From positions 1-28,531 of IMG/VR virus record IMGVR_UViG_3300009108_000041: DNA of 28,531 nucleotides, one strand, 5' to 3'. A program made the position numbers and the translations under genes. The notes beneath the pieces were generated by a model. It made no database searches. It saw only the letters and a list, made by a program, of their open reading frames with translations, and was not told the DNA's origin. This stretch comes from a virus. Each line of letters begins with the position of its first letter. Position 1 is the first letter of the stretch. Below, piece by piece: positions 13,423 through 23,200 of this stretch.

Positions 13423-15452
13423 TGGCAAGTTTTAAAGTACAAATCGAAGATATGATAGGGTCGGTAGGGGACGACCAATTTTTAGCAGACAGCATTAATG
13501 CGGTATCGAAAGAAATTATAAACGCTATGCCCGAAGACAAGCTTTGGTCTGTGAGTGAAGAGTCAAACGAATCCAGTTCGAATGGATTGGCGACAGAAGA
13601 TAGTAAGGTATTGGGTGTCTTTAGAGAGAATGGGACGAATGACGAGTTTGTGTCGTGCAAAGAAGTTCCCATGTATTATGAGCGAAAGATTCAGGATAGC
13701 AGTTCTTTGTTTTACCCATCATCGGTTGAACCTGTTTTTTTATTAAAAGGCGGAAAGGTGTATGTATATCCCGCCCCATCGGCGAGCAATGAAGCTTTTA
13801 AAGTGGTGAGCGCTAAATACCCTGAACTGACATCAATCACGGTGGCGACTGCCAGTAGTATTAGTACATTCCCTGATGAGTTAGAGCATTTGATTGTTTT
13901 AGGGGCATCTTCACGTGGATTACAGTATTTGATGGCACGGGTGAAGGATAATTTATCGGGTTTAGCACCGAGTTTCGTTGCTCCGAGTTTCCCCAGCATT
14001 AGCACGCTAAGCCTTAGCGTTGCACCAAATGCGCCTTCGCTAAGTAATCAGAGTGTTTCGTCGCTCGGAACAGCACCTGCTTATACAAAGCCGAGTTTTG
14101 TTGCACCAGTGTTTCCGACTATCAGCACATTAAGTCTTAGCACAGCACCAATTTCACCATCGCTTAGCAGTCAAAGTGTTGCAAGTTTGGGTACAGCGCC
14201 GAGCTATACAAAGCCAAGCTTTGTTGTGCCATCGTTTCCCAGTTTACAAACGCTTAGCCCGTCTAACGCTCCAAGCGCACCTGCGTTAAAGCCGTTGAGT
14301 TATAGCGATGCAAGTAAAACCGATTTTGGAAATAGTGTGGCTGTGAGTGCGCTGGGGACAGCGCCGAGCTATGTTTCTCCTGTTTCAAGTATAGATACCA
14401 GCCAATTTGAGACCTTTTTAGAAACGAATGAAGACCCTGAATTGGCAGGGGTGCAAATTGAGCGTATGCGTGTGGAGCTTGGAAAGTTTCAGGCGGATAT
14501 ATCTGACAGGTTGAATGATTTTAATGAGGGTACTGAGGAATATCGTGCAGATATCCAAAAGAAGATTAAGCAGGCAGATATTGATATATCTGAAGCGCAG
14601 GTGAATGCGCAAAATGGCACAAATGTTGATATTCAAAATAAGGCTAAGCAGTTGGAAGCGGATTTATCTGATAACAAACTTACTTTGGAAAAATATGCAT
14701 CTGAATTGGGTAGCTATCAGACGACAGTGAATAGTGAAGTACAAACATTTGTGAATAATGAGATTCAGCACAAGTTTCAAAAGTGGGTAACTGAGTATGC
14801 CAATGTTTTACAGGGATACCAGTTGGACATTCAAAACGAACTAAATTCATTTAATAAAGATAATGTGGTTTACCAAGCTGAACTCCAGAAGAAAATTAAA
14901 GATGCAGAATTGGGTGACGGAGACGAGAACCGTTTGCTCCAAAAATATGCCAATGAGATTCAGAGTTTCGGAGCAACCATTAATTCTGAAATAGAGACAT
15001 GGGTAAAGAATGAAATTGAGAATAAGTTTCAAAAATGGGTGACAGATTACGGTAATAAGCTTCAAGAGTTTCAGTTGGATATTCAGAATGAATTAAATGA
15101 ATTCAATAAAGAAAATGTAGCATATCAGGCGGATTTGCAGAAGAAAATTAAAGATGCAGATTTGGGTGATTCTGGTGAGAATCAAGCCTTACAGAAGTAT
15201 GCCAATCAGATTCAAAGTTTTGGGGCAACCATCAACGCTGAAGTAGAAACATGGTCTAAAAACGAGATTGAGAATAAGTTTAATAAATGGCTAAATGAAT
15301 ACGCAAATCTGGTTCAGGTCTACAATGTGGATGTGGCGAAGTACAATGCAAATCTTCAGCGATATGGTGCTGAATATAATTGGTATCAGGAACAGTATCA
15401 GCGGTTGGACGGAAAGTATAATGATATGTTAAAAGCGTATATATCTAACTGA
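13422..15452 (+). CDS. Adaptor domain fused to Ser/Pro repeats and coiled-coil repeats (neck or whisker protein)
   Basis: This 676-residue protein has three parts. Residues 1-182 resemble a head-tail adaptor: MIGSVGDDQFLADSINAV, then VFLLKGGKVYVYPAPS, then STFPDELEHLIVLGASSRGL. Residues 183-320 consist of three Pro/Ser/Thr-rich repeats of about 41 residues built on PSFVAPSFPSISTLSLS. Residues 345-676 are a long coiled coil with three 84-residue repeats containing NEIENKFQKWV and LDIQNELNEFNKEN. The likely role is a neck protein whose rod-like C-terminus projects as a collar or whisker, or spans the tail. The stop and start codons overlap those of the neighbouring genes. I know of no named family combining these parts. 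Confidence 0.65.
   Translation: MASFKVQIEDMIGSVGDDQFLADSINAVSKEIINAMPEDKLWSVSEESNESSSNGLATEDSKVLGVFRENGTNDEFVSCKEVPMYYERKIQDSSSLFYPSSVEPVFLLKGGKVYVYPAPSASNEAFKVVSAKYPELTSITVATASSISTFPDELEHLIVLGASSRGLQYLMARVKDNLSGLAPSFVAPSFPSISTLSLSVAPNAPSLSNQSVSSLGTAPAYTKPSFVAPVFPTISTLSLSTAPISPSLSSQSVASLGTAPSYTKPSFVVPSFPSLQTLSPSNAPSAPALKPLSYSDASKTDFGNSVAVSALGTAPSYVSPVSSIDTSQFETFLETNEDPELAGVQIERMRVELGKFQADISDRLNDFNEGTEEYRADIQKKIKQADIDISEAQVNAQNGTNVDIQNKAKQLEADLSDNKLTLEKYASELGSYQTTVNSEVQTFVNNEIQHKFQKWVTEYANVLQGYQLDIQNELNSFNKDNVVYQAELQKKIKDAELGDGDENRLLQKYANEIQSFGATINSEIETWVKNEIENKFQKWVTDYGNKLQEFQLDIQNELNEFNKENVAYQADLQKKIKDADLGDSGENQALQKYANQIQSFGATINAEVETWSKNEIENKFNKWLNEYANLVQVYNVDVAKYNANLQRYGAEYNWYQEQYQRLDGKYNDMLKAYISN
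13968..14381 (+). repeat. Three Ser/Pro-rich coding repeats
   Basis: The first two units are 123 bp each (13968-14090 and 14091-14213), encoding 41 residues from PSFVAP to AxYTK. The third, starting at 14214, is about 168 bp. It keeps the PSFVVPSFPS start and the ALGTAPSYV end but has a different middle. The DNA is less similar than the protein, so the duplication is old or selection keeps the protein pattern. Confidence 0.8.
14691..15446 (+). repeat. Three 252-bp coiled-coil coding repeats
   Basis: Units at 14691-14942, 14943-15194 and 15195-15446 each begin KYAxxxxS and encode 84 residues. Units 1 and 2 align end to end (LDIQNELNxFNKxNVxYQA then LQKKIKDAxLGD). Unit 3 aligns for its first half and then diverges. 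Upstream residues 345-423 contain a degraded partial unit (QKKIKQAD). The array has an exact 84-residue register. Confidence 0.85.
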
Positions 15453-18400
15453 TGCCAAAACGCACCCACATTATTAATCGATTTGAAGGCGGTATCAACG
15501 AAGAGTCGAACTCCAGAGACCTTGAGGCTAATGAGGTTGTAAGTGCTAAGAATGTGGCTGTTGACCATATTGGGAAGGTTAAGACGACACCTTATTCTCG
15601 TAGCGTTGAGACAACTTATACGGATTCTGACCAAGTGAGCGGTGATGGTATCTTCTTATTCTCTACGGATTATTTGCGTGGGGAATCGGGTACGTCGAGC
15701 GGAAGTGAAGCGGATACGGGAGATGATTATATTGCGATTGCGGATTCGGCAAGCGGTGGCGGTGTTCGAATACGAAGCAGGATAAATGGACAAGATAGTG
15801 GTGGCGCTATCCCGATTAAGTTTGCGACTTTGAGCAGTGACAATCGACCTGTGTATTATGTTGCAGATGGTGGGTTGCGTATATGTGACAGTAATTTTGG
15901 GGATACGAACAACCTGAGCCGATGGTATGGTTATGTAAAGCGTACCTTATTCAGCAATATACCTGCTCATAAATATGCGATTGCAGGATGGAAGCATGAA
16001 AAAACGGATATCGATATACCTGCCGTAGCCAGTTCGCTTGTGTCTGGGACTACCTTGTCTACCAGTTCTGTTAGTAGTAATAAAACGGCTGATGTGTCTA
16101 TTGACGGTACAAATAATGATACGGGTTACACATCGAACACAAATGCAGTTCACGCCAATGATACGGATTCTACATTCAGCAAGGCGAATTTGGGATTTAC
16201 AGGTAGTCAGGATTATGTGAAGACTGTACGTGTGCGGGTAAAGGTTGATGGTTATTCAACAACAGCATCATGGATGATTGAGGGTGTTATTCGTGTTGGG
16301 ATTCAAAACAGTACAAGTTTTGCGAGTACGGGATATCAGTATGCCACAGCGGATTTATCACAAGAGGTAGACCCTCAAGACAATTTTCCTAACTTTACCG
16401 AGACAGAATATGAATATACGTTTTCCTTTCCTGATAGCGGTGTGGATATTAGCAGTGATAACCTGCGTGTAAGTTTACGTCAGTTGTCTAACGATTCAAG
16501 TGGCACATATAAGATTGATAATATCTTTATTGAAGGTGGAAATGGTATTGGGGATACTGCCTATAATAGTAGCCCGAATGCTGTGAATGTGGTTATGGGT
16601 GATTCAGCTACCACCAGCGATGATTGGTCTGATGATTGGAATGTTGGTGTATCTTTTGTGTATGACGGGAATCAAGAAAGTTTGGTTCGACCATTAACCA
16701 TATCTGGCGGTAAGGAATATATTACTTTGACAAAATCGCCCTATACGAATGTGGGTTTTAATTTTACGAGCAGTTGGAATCAGCGGATTACGGGTGTTAA
16801 TGTATATGTAAAGAAGACAAGTGAGACCGATTGGCGCTTGCACGCTATATTGGACATGGTGGGCGGAACGATTCAGCGATACGGCGACCCACAGAAATTT
16901 GAATGTTCTTACTCAACGGCGAATACAGGGTATTTGTTCAATTTAAAAGGTGAAGTGAGTAAGGATATACCCTATATCACCTATGAGGCTTATGCGGGGT
17001 ATGGTCAGGATTTAAATACATTAACGGCACGGTACAAAACGGCTGTGGTTGCGAATCGTCGTGCTTATGTAGCCAATGTGATGGTTGAAGATGAAAATGG
17101 GAACATGAAAAAATATGCGGATAGAATTATTAAAAGTCCGCCCAATAAATTTGATGTATTGCCACTCGAAAATTCATTGGAAGTAACAGTAAATGACGGT
17201 GAAAGCATAACGGCATTGGTAGAGTATGGCGACCGATTATTACAGTTTAAAGAGCGAACGCTTTATATTATTAATATATCTGGGCAGGTAGAGTTTAACG
17301 AAGGTGTATATCATTATCGTGGTGTAAAGACGAAGGCACAGGTGTGCAAAACGGATGTGGGTGTGGCTTGGATAAACGAGAACGGCTGTTTCTTTTTTGA
17401 CGGACGACAGGTTCGTGATTTGATGGAAAAGCGAGGGAAGCGGGCGATTAAAAAGAGTACGTGGACAAGTTTTATATCGGATAAAAGCATGATTGTTTAT
17501 CAGCCAGATATTCAGCAGTTGGCTGTGGTAAAGAGTTATGACAATACAGCTAACAGCGGTGATGCGTATATTTATGATATGGTGACGGGCAGTTGGGTAT
17601 ATCAGGCTGATTTTGTGGATAGCGATAAGAAGAAAACGAACCTTATTAACGATTGGAATGGAAAAATAACATACTGTATTCAAGATGGCAATAATACCGT
17701 GATTAAACAGGTGGTGCAAAGTGAGACATCGCAAACTGGGTTTGAATTGATAACCCCTGATATGGATTTCGGCAACCCTGCCAGCTCTAAGAATATATAT
17801 AATATTCAGGTGACATATACAGGTGGTACGGGTCAAGACGCAAGGCTTTATTATAGAGTAGATAGTGGAAGCTGGGTTAGCGAATTTGGAGACGAACTAA
17901 TTACTAATGGTACTTTTGATACCGATAAAACTGGTTGGACGGAAAACAATAGGGTTGATGCAACTATTAACAATCAAAGATTAAGAGTCGCTTCAAATGC
18001 CCAGACAGGGGGAACGGCTGGAAATGCTATTGTGTATCAATCGTTTACTACTGTTGTAGGTGAGACATATAGGGTAACTGGCAACTTTTATGCTGGTACT
18101 GATTCGGGTGCGAAAATTTCTGTTGGGAAAACGGATGCATTATCAACTGGAGTATATCAAGGCGGAACTTCAACAATGACCACAAATACTTCGGTAGATT
18201 TTACCTTTATAGCAGTTGATACCACTCAAGTAGTATTTCTATATCAAGTTGAAACTGATGATGATGAAGGTGATTACCATGAGTGGGACAATATTTCTAT
18301 AAATCTTGTTGCCCAATTAAATAGTACATCTGCATCACAAACAATAACTGAATTCTCACCACAAAATTTTGTTGAGAATGCAAAGAGTTTTCAGCTCAAA

Positions 18401-18475
18401 TTTTCAGGGACGATAGCATCTGGGTTTGAGATAAATGATGTTGCTATCGAATACAGGGAAAAGCGAGCGATATAA
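15452..18475 (+). CDS. Tail hub or stabilisation protein, gp10-like, with inserted beta-sandwich domains
   Basis: This 1007-residue protein starts HIINRFEGGINEESNSRDLEAN and then VVSAKNVAVDHIGKVKT, the pattern of phage tail hub and P22 gp10-like stabilisation proteins. The centre holds VEYGDRLLQFKERTLYIINIS (about 590-610), VCKTDVGVAWINENGCFFFDG and a likely beta-propeller. Two extra beta-sandwich domains interrupt it: residues about 190-385 (ending KIDNIFIEGG) and about 814-955 (LITNGTFDTDKTGWTE to YHEWDNISINL), the latter looking like a CBM4/9-type carbohydrate-binding module. The C-terminal region SFQLKFSGTIASGFEINDVAIEY resumes the core fold. It probably closes the tail below the adaptors. 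The domain names are from pattern. Confidence 0.65.
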   Translation: MPKRTHIINRFEGGINEESNSRDLEANEVVSAKNVAVDHIGKVKTTPYSRSVETTYTDSDQVSGDGIFLFSTDYLRGESGTSSGSEADTGDDYIAIADSASGGGVRIRSRINGQDSGGAIPIKFATLSSDNRPVYYVADGGLRICDSNFGDTNNLSRWYGYVKRTLFSNIPAHKYAIAGWKHEKTDIDIPAVASSLVSGTTLSTSSVSSNKTADVSIDGTNNDTGYTSNTNAVHANDTDSTFSKANLGFTGSQDYVKTVRVRVKVDGYSTTASWMIEGVIRVGIQNSTSFASTGYQYATADLSQEVDPQDNFPNFTETEYEYTFSFPDSGVDISSDNLRVSLRQLSNDSSGTYKIDNIFIEGGNGIGDTAYNSSPNAVNVVMGDSATTSDDWSDDWNVGVSFVYDGNQESLVRPLTISGGKEYITLTKSPYTNVGFNFTSSWNQRITGVNVYVKKTSETDWRLHAILDMVGGTIQRYGDPQKFECSYSTANTGYLFNLKGEVSKDIPYITYEAYAGYGQDLNTLTARYKTAVVANRRAYVANVMVEDENGNMKKYADRIIKSPPNKFDVLPLENSLEVTVNDGESITALVEYGDRLLQFKERTLYIINISGQVEFNEGVYHYRGVKTKAQVCKTDVGVAWINENGCFFFDGRQVRDLMEKRGKRAIKKSTWTSFISDKSMIVYQPDIQQLAVVKSYDNTANSGDAYIYDMVTGSWVYQADFVDSDKKKTNLINDWNGKITYCIQDGNNTVIKQVVQSETSQTGFELITPDMDFGNPASSKNIYNIQVTYTGGTGQDARLYYRVDSGSWVSEFGDELITNGTFDTDKTGWTENNRVDATINNQRLRVASNAQTGGTAGNAIVYQSFTTVVGETYRVTGNFYAGTDSGAKISVGKTDALSTGVYQGGTSTMTTNTSVDFTFIAVDTTQVVFLYQVETDDDEGDYHEWDNISINLVAQLNSTSASQTITEFSPQNFVENAKSFQLKFSGTIASGFEINDVAIEYREKRAI

Positions 18476-18476
18476 T

Positions 18477-18950
18477 ATGGCAAGTAAATATTTATTAAAT
18501 CGATATCAGCGAACATTGCGCCCAAAGGCAAAGACGCTGTTAGACCGAGTGAAGATTGAGTCGAGGTTGAACGAAGAGATGCATGAGGCGAATATGGAAA
18601 TGATTGGAAATGTTTCGAGCCTTGCAATGAAAGGCGGTGAAACTTTGCGGGATTATAAACTGGCAAAAGCAGGCGGTTATGAGGATGGTTTGTTCACTTT
18701 TATGGGCAATCCTGAGCAGGCGGGCGAATTTAAGGCGAAGGGTGCGGATTTGGCGAGAATGTATGGGCGAGAGAGGGTGCTGGGCGGGGATGTTTATATA
18801 AAAGATGGGCAAACGATTGTAGGTGGATTGCAACCTGAAGCGCCAGACACTCAGACTCAAACAGATTATAGCGGTCAAAGTAGTGTTGGTGGCGTTCATA
18901 GTATTGGTGAGTTGCTGATGCGAAGAAATCAACACTGGGGGAGTGAATAA
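18477..18950 (+). CDS. Small ejection/internal virion-type protein (157 aa)
   Basis: I start this gene at the ATG at 18477, one base after the previous stop; an in-frame ATG 42 bases earlier would overlap the hub gene. The 157-residue product is basic and helical at the N-terminus (LLNRYQRTLRPKAKTLLDRVK) and helical to about residue 70. A Gly-rich and then Gln/Thr-rich flexible C-terminus follows (PEAPDTQTQTDYSG). No family was recognised. Its place, just before a glycine-zipper protein and the giant peptidase protein, fits the ejection protein group of short-tailed phages, which are carried in the head and pass into the host cell with the DNA. Confidence 0.55.
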   Translation: MASKYLLNRYQRTLRPKAKTLLDRVKIESRLNEEMHEANMEMIGNVSSLAMKGGETLRDYKLAKAGGYEDGLFTFMGNPEQAGEFKAKGADLARMYGRERVLGGDVYIKDGQTIVGGLQPEAPDTQTQTDYSGQSSVGGVHSIGELLMRRNQHWGSE

Positions 18951-18951
18951 T

Positions 18952-19497
18952 ATGGGATATGCAACAAGTGGCGCAATGAGTGGTGCAACAAGCGGTGCAA
19001 CGGCTGGTTTTGCGATGGGTGGCCACGTTGGCGCAGGCATTGGTTTTGTACTTGGCGGACTTGGCGGATGGCTTTCTGGTGACGAAACAGATAGGCGCAA
19101 TGATGCTATTCGCAGTAGTATTTATGACCAGATTGGGGACTATGAGAAAAAGCGACCTGAGATTGATGAATATTATGCGGGTATATTGCAGAGTGCGGAG
19201 CGTGAAGATGCATTAGAAACGCAGGGGCTGTTTGACAAGTTTATGGGGGAATCGAATTCCATCAGAAGCCGTTCTGAACAAGAGATAACAGAGAGTGACA
19301 TTGCAATGCACGGAACGGCGAATAAGCGCCACAGTCAGGGGATAAAAACTTTACAGGATTGGATGAATCTATCACGGGAGACTCAGAAGAATAAATATGC
19401 AACGAATATTGCAGAAATTAATATGGCAAAAGATGAAGCCCATGATGAGCTGGATAATGTGATAACCAGTCTGCGGACACAAGCAATGGGGTTATAA
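18952..19497 (+). CDS. Glycine-zipper membrane-active ejection protein (181 aa)
   Basis: The ATG at 18952 is preferred because GGGGAG ends 9 bases upstream; a GTG at 18943 would overlap the previous gene. Residues 3-42 are a Gly/Ala/Ser small-residue repeat (SGAMSGATSGATAGFAMGG, then GAGIGFVLGGLGGWLSG), a glycine-zipper segment able to cross or perforate a membrane. Residues 45-181 are charged helices with many Glu, Asp and Arg. Similar layouts occur in proteins that build the trans-envelope channel during phage DNA ejection. It lies between two other candidate ejection proteins. The membrane activity is predicted from composition only. Confidence 0.65.
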   Translation: MGYATSGAMSGATSGATAGFAMGGHVGAGIGFVLGGLGGWLSGDETDRRNDAIRSSIYDQIGDYEKKRPEIDEYYAGILQSAEREDALETQGLFDKFMGESNSIRSRSEQEITESDIAMHGTANKRHSQGIKTLQDWMNLSRETQKNKYATNIAEINMAKDEAHDELDNVITSLRTQAMGL

Positions 19498-19498
19498 A

Positions 19499-20239
19499 AT
19501 GGGATTAACGCAATCACAAATAAGACAAAGACGAAATACATCTCAAATCGCAGAAATGTTGGGCGATTATCTTCAGATGAAAAAAGAAGAACGGGATTTA
19601 TATAGACCAAAGGATAAACAGTTACGCTCTGTGGGTGATGCGCTTATAGAGTATAACCCGAACGATGGGACGACCCGTACCATTGCTGAAGCGCCCCCTA
19701 AAAAGGAAAAGGGTAGTTATAGTCTTCGGCAGTTTGGGAATCAGGTGCATCGAATAAATAACCGCACAGGTGAGACTGAATTGGTTAAGACGGTTGAAAA
19801 AGAAGAGCAGACACCTACCCCCCATTTTACCCATGTTACGCTTGCCGACGGCAGAATTGCAATCGTCAACAGCCGAGACGGCAGTATTACACCAACTGAG
19901 CATACTTCTTATGTAAAGAAAACTAATCCTTGGCGAACGGTGGTAAAAAAGAATAATGATGGTAGATTTTTTACTGTGCGGTACAATATAGAGACTGATG
20001 AACAGTCCGTTAAGGAAATTGATGAAATGGCGGGACAATCCCTTTTTGATAATCAGCCTGAAGGCGGTTATGAAGATGATATCTTTGATAAGATATTGAA
20101 TACTTTGGGAGGTATTGTATCAGGCTACACTGAATCTGCAAATGCAGAAAACGAAGGTGAACCGTCTTCCCCACCTGAAAAGGGTCGAACCAATGCTGAT
20201 TACTTGAATAATAAATGGGCAAAGAATAAGAGGCAATAA
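19499..20239 (+). CDS. Unknown virion-associated protein (246 aa)
   Basis: Residues 1-40 are a basic helix (SQIRQRRNTSQIAEMLGDYLQMKKEERDLY). Residues 45-165 contain three similar short beta units ending in Gly-Asp/Glu turns: EYNPNDGTTRTIAE, HRINNRTGETELVK and AIVNSRDGSITPTE. These hint at a small beta-propeller-like or hairpin stack. Residues 165-185 give a fourth unit (VRYNIETDEQSVKEID). The C-terminus is acidic and then basic (NNKWAKNKRQ). No family was recognised. It lies one base after the glycine-zipper gene and three bases before the giant virion protein gene, so it is probably made and packaged with them. Confidence 0.55.
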   Translation: MGLTQSQIRQRRNTSQIAEMLGDYLQMKKEERDLYRPKDKQLRSVGDALIEYNPNDGTTRTIAEAPPKKEKGSYSLRQFGNQVHRINNRTGETELVKTVEKEEQTPTPHFTHVTLADGRIAIVNSRDGSITPTEHTSYVKKTNPWRTVVKKNNDGRFFTVRYNIETDEQSVKEIDEMAGQSLFDNQPEGGYEDDIFDKILNTLGGIVSGYTESANAENEGEPSSPPEKGRTNADYLNNKWAKNKRQ

Positions 20240-20242
20240 ATA

Positions 20243-23200
20243 ATGGCTGTTGTTCAAACGGGGCGAAGCCAAGTTGACCCGCCGATAAAGACCTATCTTG
20301 TGAATGGGGATTATTATGATATCCCCAAAGCAGATGAGGTTGAATTTTTAAATGATTTTAAGGATGCACGTGAAGTGGTGTCTTATAAAGTTGGTGAAGA
20401 CCAATATGATATATTGCCCGAAGAAGTGGCTGAATTTTCACGAGACTTCCCTAACGCTATCCCTCTGCATACTCCAAAAGAAGAAATAGAGAATATACAG
20501 TCGGGTTCTTTGCCTGATTCATTATTGCAAAATGAACTAAACCTTGTGTCGAACGGCGGTGGCGGAACGCCTGACTTCTCCCCTGTTTTATCGTCGGTTA
20601 CGTCTGAAAGTACAGCGCAAAGACCGCCTGAAAATGAATTTAAAAATGTAGCCATACGGAAAAAGGTTTTTAATCCAGACTATTTTAAATCATCTATGTC
20701 TGATATTGCTAAAGAGACGGAAGAAAAGATTAAGCATTATTATAATACGGACAATGTGCAGGTGAAGATTGGTCAGATTGGCCGTGATGCAGATACGCAA
20801 GCCCAATATCAGGCGAGCGGTGCAAGCCGTACTCCATTGAGTATGCATCAGTTTGGGGCAGGGGCAGATTTTCAAATATTTATTGACGGCAAGCTTGTAA
20901 GCGGTCGTGGGCGAACGGATGAATTAACGGAAAGCGTTGACCCCTATCGCATATTGGGTGGCGTGGCAAAAGAGCGTGGTTATTTTTGGGGGTATAATTG
21001 GGATAGCGGTCACGTGAGCCAAAGTCAGTATGTGGATGAATTTTTAAACGACAACCCAGAATATGCTTTTATGGATTCTGTGAAGGGATTGTATCGGAAT
21101 TATCGCACATCAGCTCCTGCAAGTTTAAAGCCATTGTTGAGCCGAATGGATGCGATTTATGGGAATCCTATTGGTCGCCAATATCACGGTGAAGAGCGAA
21201 CAAACGATTCTTTATTAGAGCCAATATATGTTGGTGGCGTACCGAAGGTTCAGATGTCGGATTCGACCACCATGTCTCCCGAACAGCAGATGGTTGCAGA
21301 GGGTGAAGACAGGCAAGGTGCGTTTGAAGCGTTTGGTCGTGGTGCGATTGCATATGCACCTGAAACATTGGGTGGAATCGGCGGTAGTGCGCTTGCGATT
21401 GCCATGATTTCTAATCCGATTGGTGCGATTGCTGGCGGATTGGTTTTTGGTTTGTTGGGTGCGTTTGGGACAGGTGCAATTAAGAATGCGATATTGGAAG
21501 AGGCGAACCCTGAATTTAAAGCCAAGTTAGATGCACAGCTTGAGCAGGATTTAGAACAGTATCCAGTAGCATCGTTTATGGGTCAGGTCGCCCCGTCGAT
21601 GGTTGCGCTAAAGCCGAATCCAAAGAATGTGAAGAATTCCCTAAAGTTTGCTAAGCATTTGCTGAAAAACTGGGACAAAAGAGACGATATATTTATGACA
21701 GAAGCTGGTCGTGAAGGTGTCTCTAACTTGGTAAACGTGATGGCTGGGTCTGGCGTTGAGGGCGGTGTGGAAATGTATAGGCAGGTTCAATCAGGCGATT
21801 GGAGTGGTGTGCGACTTGCGCTTGCGTTGACAGCAGGTGCATTTATCAATGAGCCGAATAAAGTTGGGCGGGCGATTGGATTTAAGCCGACCAAATCGTT
21901 TATGAAAGATGTCGAAGCTGTTCATGCAGGATTAAAAACATCGAAGCAGATTGCTATGGAAGGTGGTGTAACACCAAAATCGAGAGCGGTGAGTGACGAA
22001 TCGCTACCTGAATTGCGTACGGCTGATGAGGGCGCACCTACGATTGAGTCTTGGCCCGATGATGGGCAGACTGTTTTGCCCCGTTCTGAGAGAATACGGA
22101 AAGATTTGACCGCAAATCAAGAAGAGATTGTGGCTCGACAGGAAGCCGTAGATGAAATTGATGTTTCGATACGAGACTTAGACGATGAAATTGCATACAT
22201 CGATTCTGAAATTAATGTGATTAAGAAGTCGAGCAGAGAAGAGCTGGATAATTTAAATGTTGTTGACAGAAAAGCACACTTAGAAGCCCTTGCAAACGAT
22301 AAGAAGGCGCTAAAGGATGCTAAGAAAGACCTGCATATCAGGCAAAAAGGTGCTAAGGCTGACATCAACAAGAAGACGGTTGCTAATAAGAAACTCAGAA
22401 AAGAATTGAGTGACATGGATGTGGATGGGGACGTATCTCCAGAGATGCAGGCGAGGACGGATGCCCATGTTAAGCTAAAAGCTGAAGAAGATGCGCTGAT
22501 GTCTCGTTGGAAATCTTTGGATGCTGATGACCCTGAAAAAATTGTGATTGAGCGGAGACTGCAATCGTTATCGGATGAACTCAATATGCTGAGCGACGAA
22601 GGTATTGATATTACACCCCCTGCGGATGATGGTATTGATATTGTTGGAGTGGCGAATCGGAAGCTGACAAAACGTGTAGTTATGGGCAAGGACGGTGAGC
22701 CAATGCTCTTGACAGAGGGTGGCGGGCGTGTCGGTCTTGGTTCTCGTGTTCGTGTGGCTGGAATTGGCAAACATAGCGGTAAAAACGCCGATGTGGTGAA
22801 GGTGTATAAAAACGGCAATATGAAAGTCCGATTTGATGAAGGTGGTTACGCAAGCATCAAGGGTCAAGATTTGGAAGTGGTTTCGAGACCTGTTAAGCCC
22901 AAAAAAGGTCAGGTACATATTGAACCAGAGCATCGCCGTCTTGTTAGAGGCTTACAAGACCTAAAAGATGAAGGTAAGATGGGTGAAGCGACGGGTGAGC
23001 GTGTTGTGATGGAAGGCGACCGAGATATGGGCGCAGAGCCTGCCCATCGAGTGCCAATGGAGCGTGATAAGCCTGTATATGCAGAGGTTGAAGATAATTT
23101 TGTACGGCAAAGCAATGGGTCGTGGATTGGGAAAGTTGGCAACCGCACATTTAAGATTATTCGTATGCGTGGTGATAATATTTATGAAGGTGGTGGATTT

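Noticed and set aside
17240-17836. 198-codon antisense frame inside the tail hub gene
   Set aside because: The opposite strand carries a continuous conserved protein, and the antisense product looks like random translated sequence.
22117-22818. 233-codon antisense frame inside the giant virion gene
   Set aside because: It is the Ser/Phe/Leu-rich complement of the coiled-coil coding region, with no motif and no gap around it.
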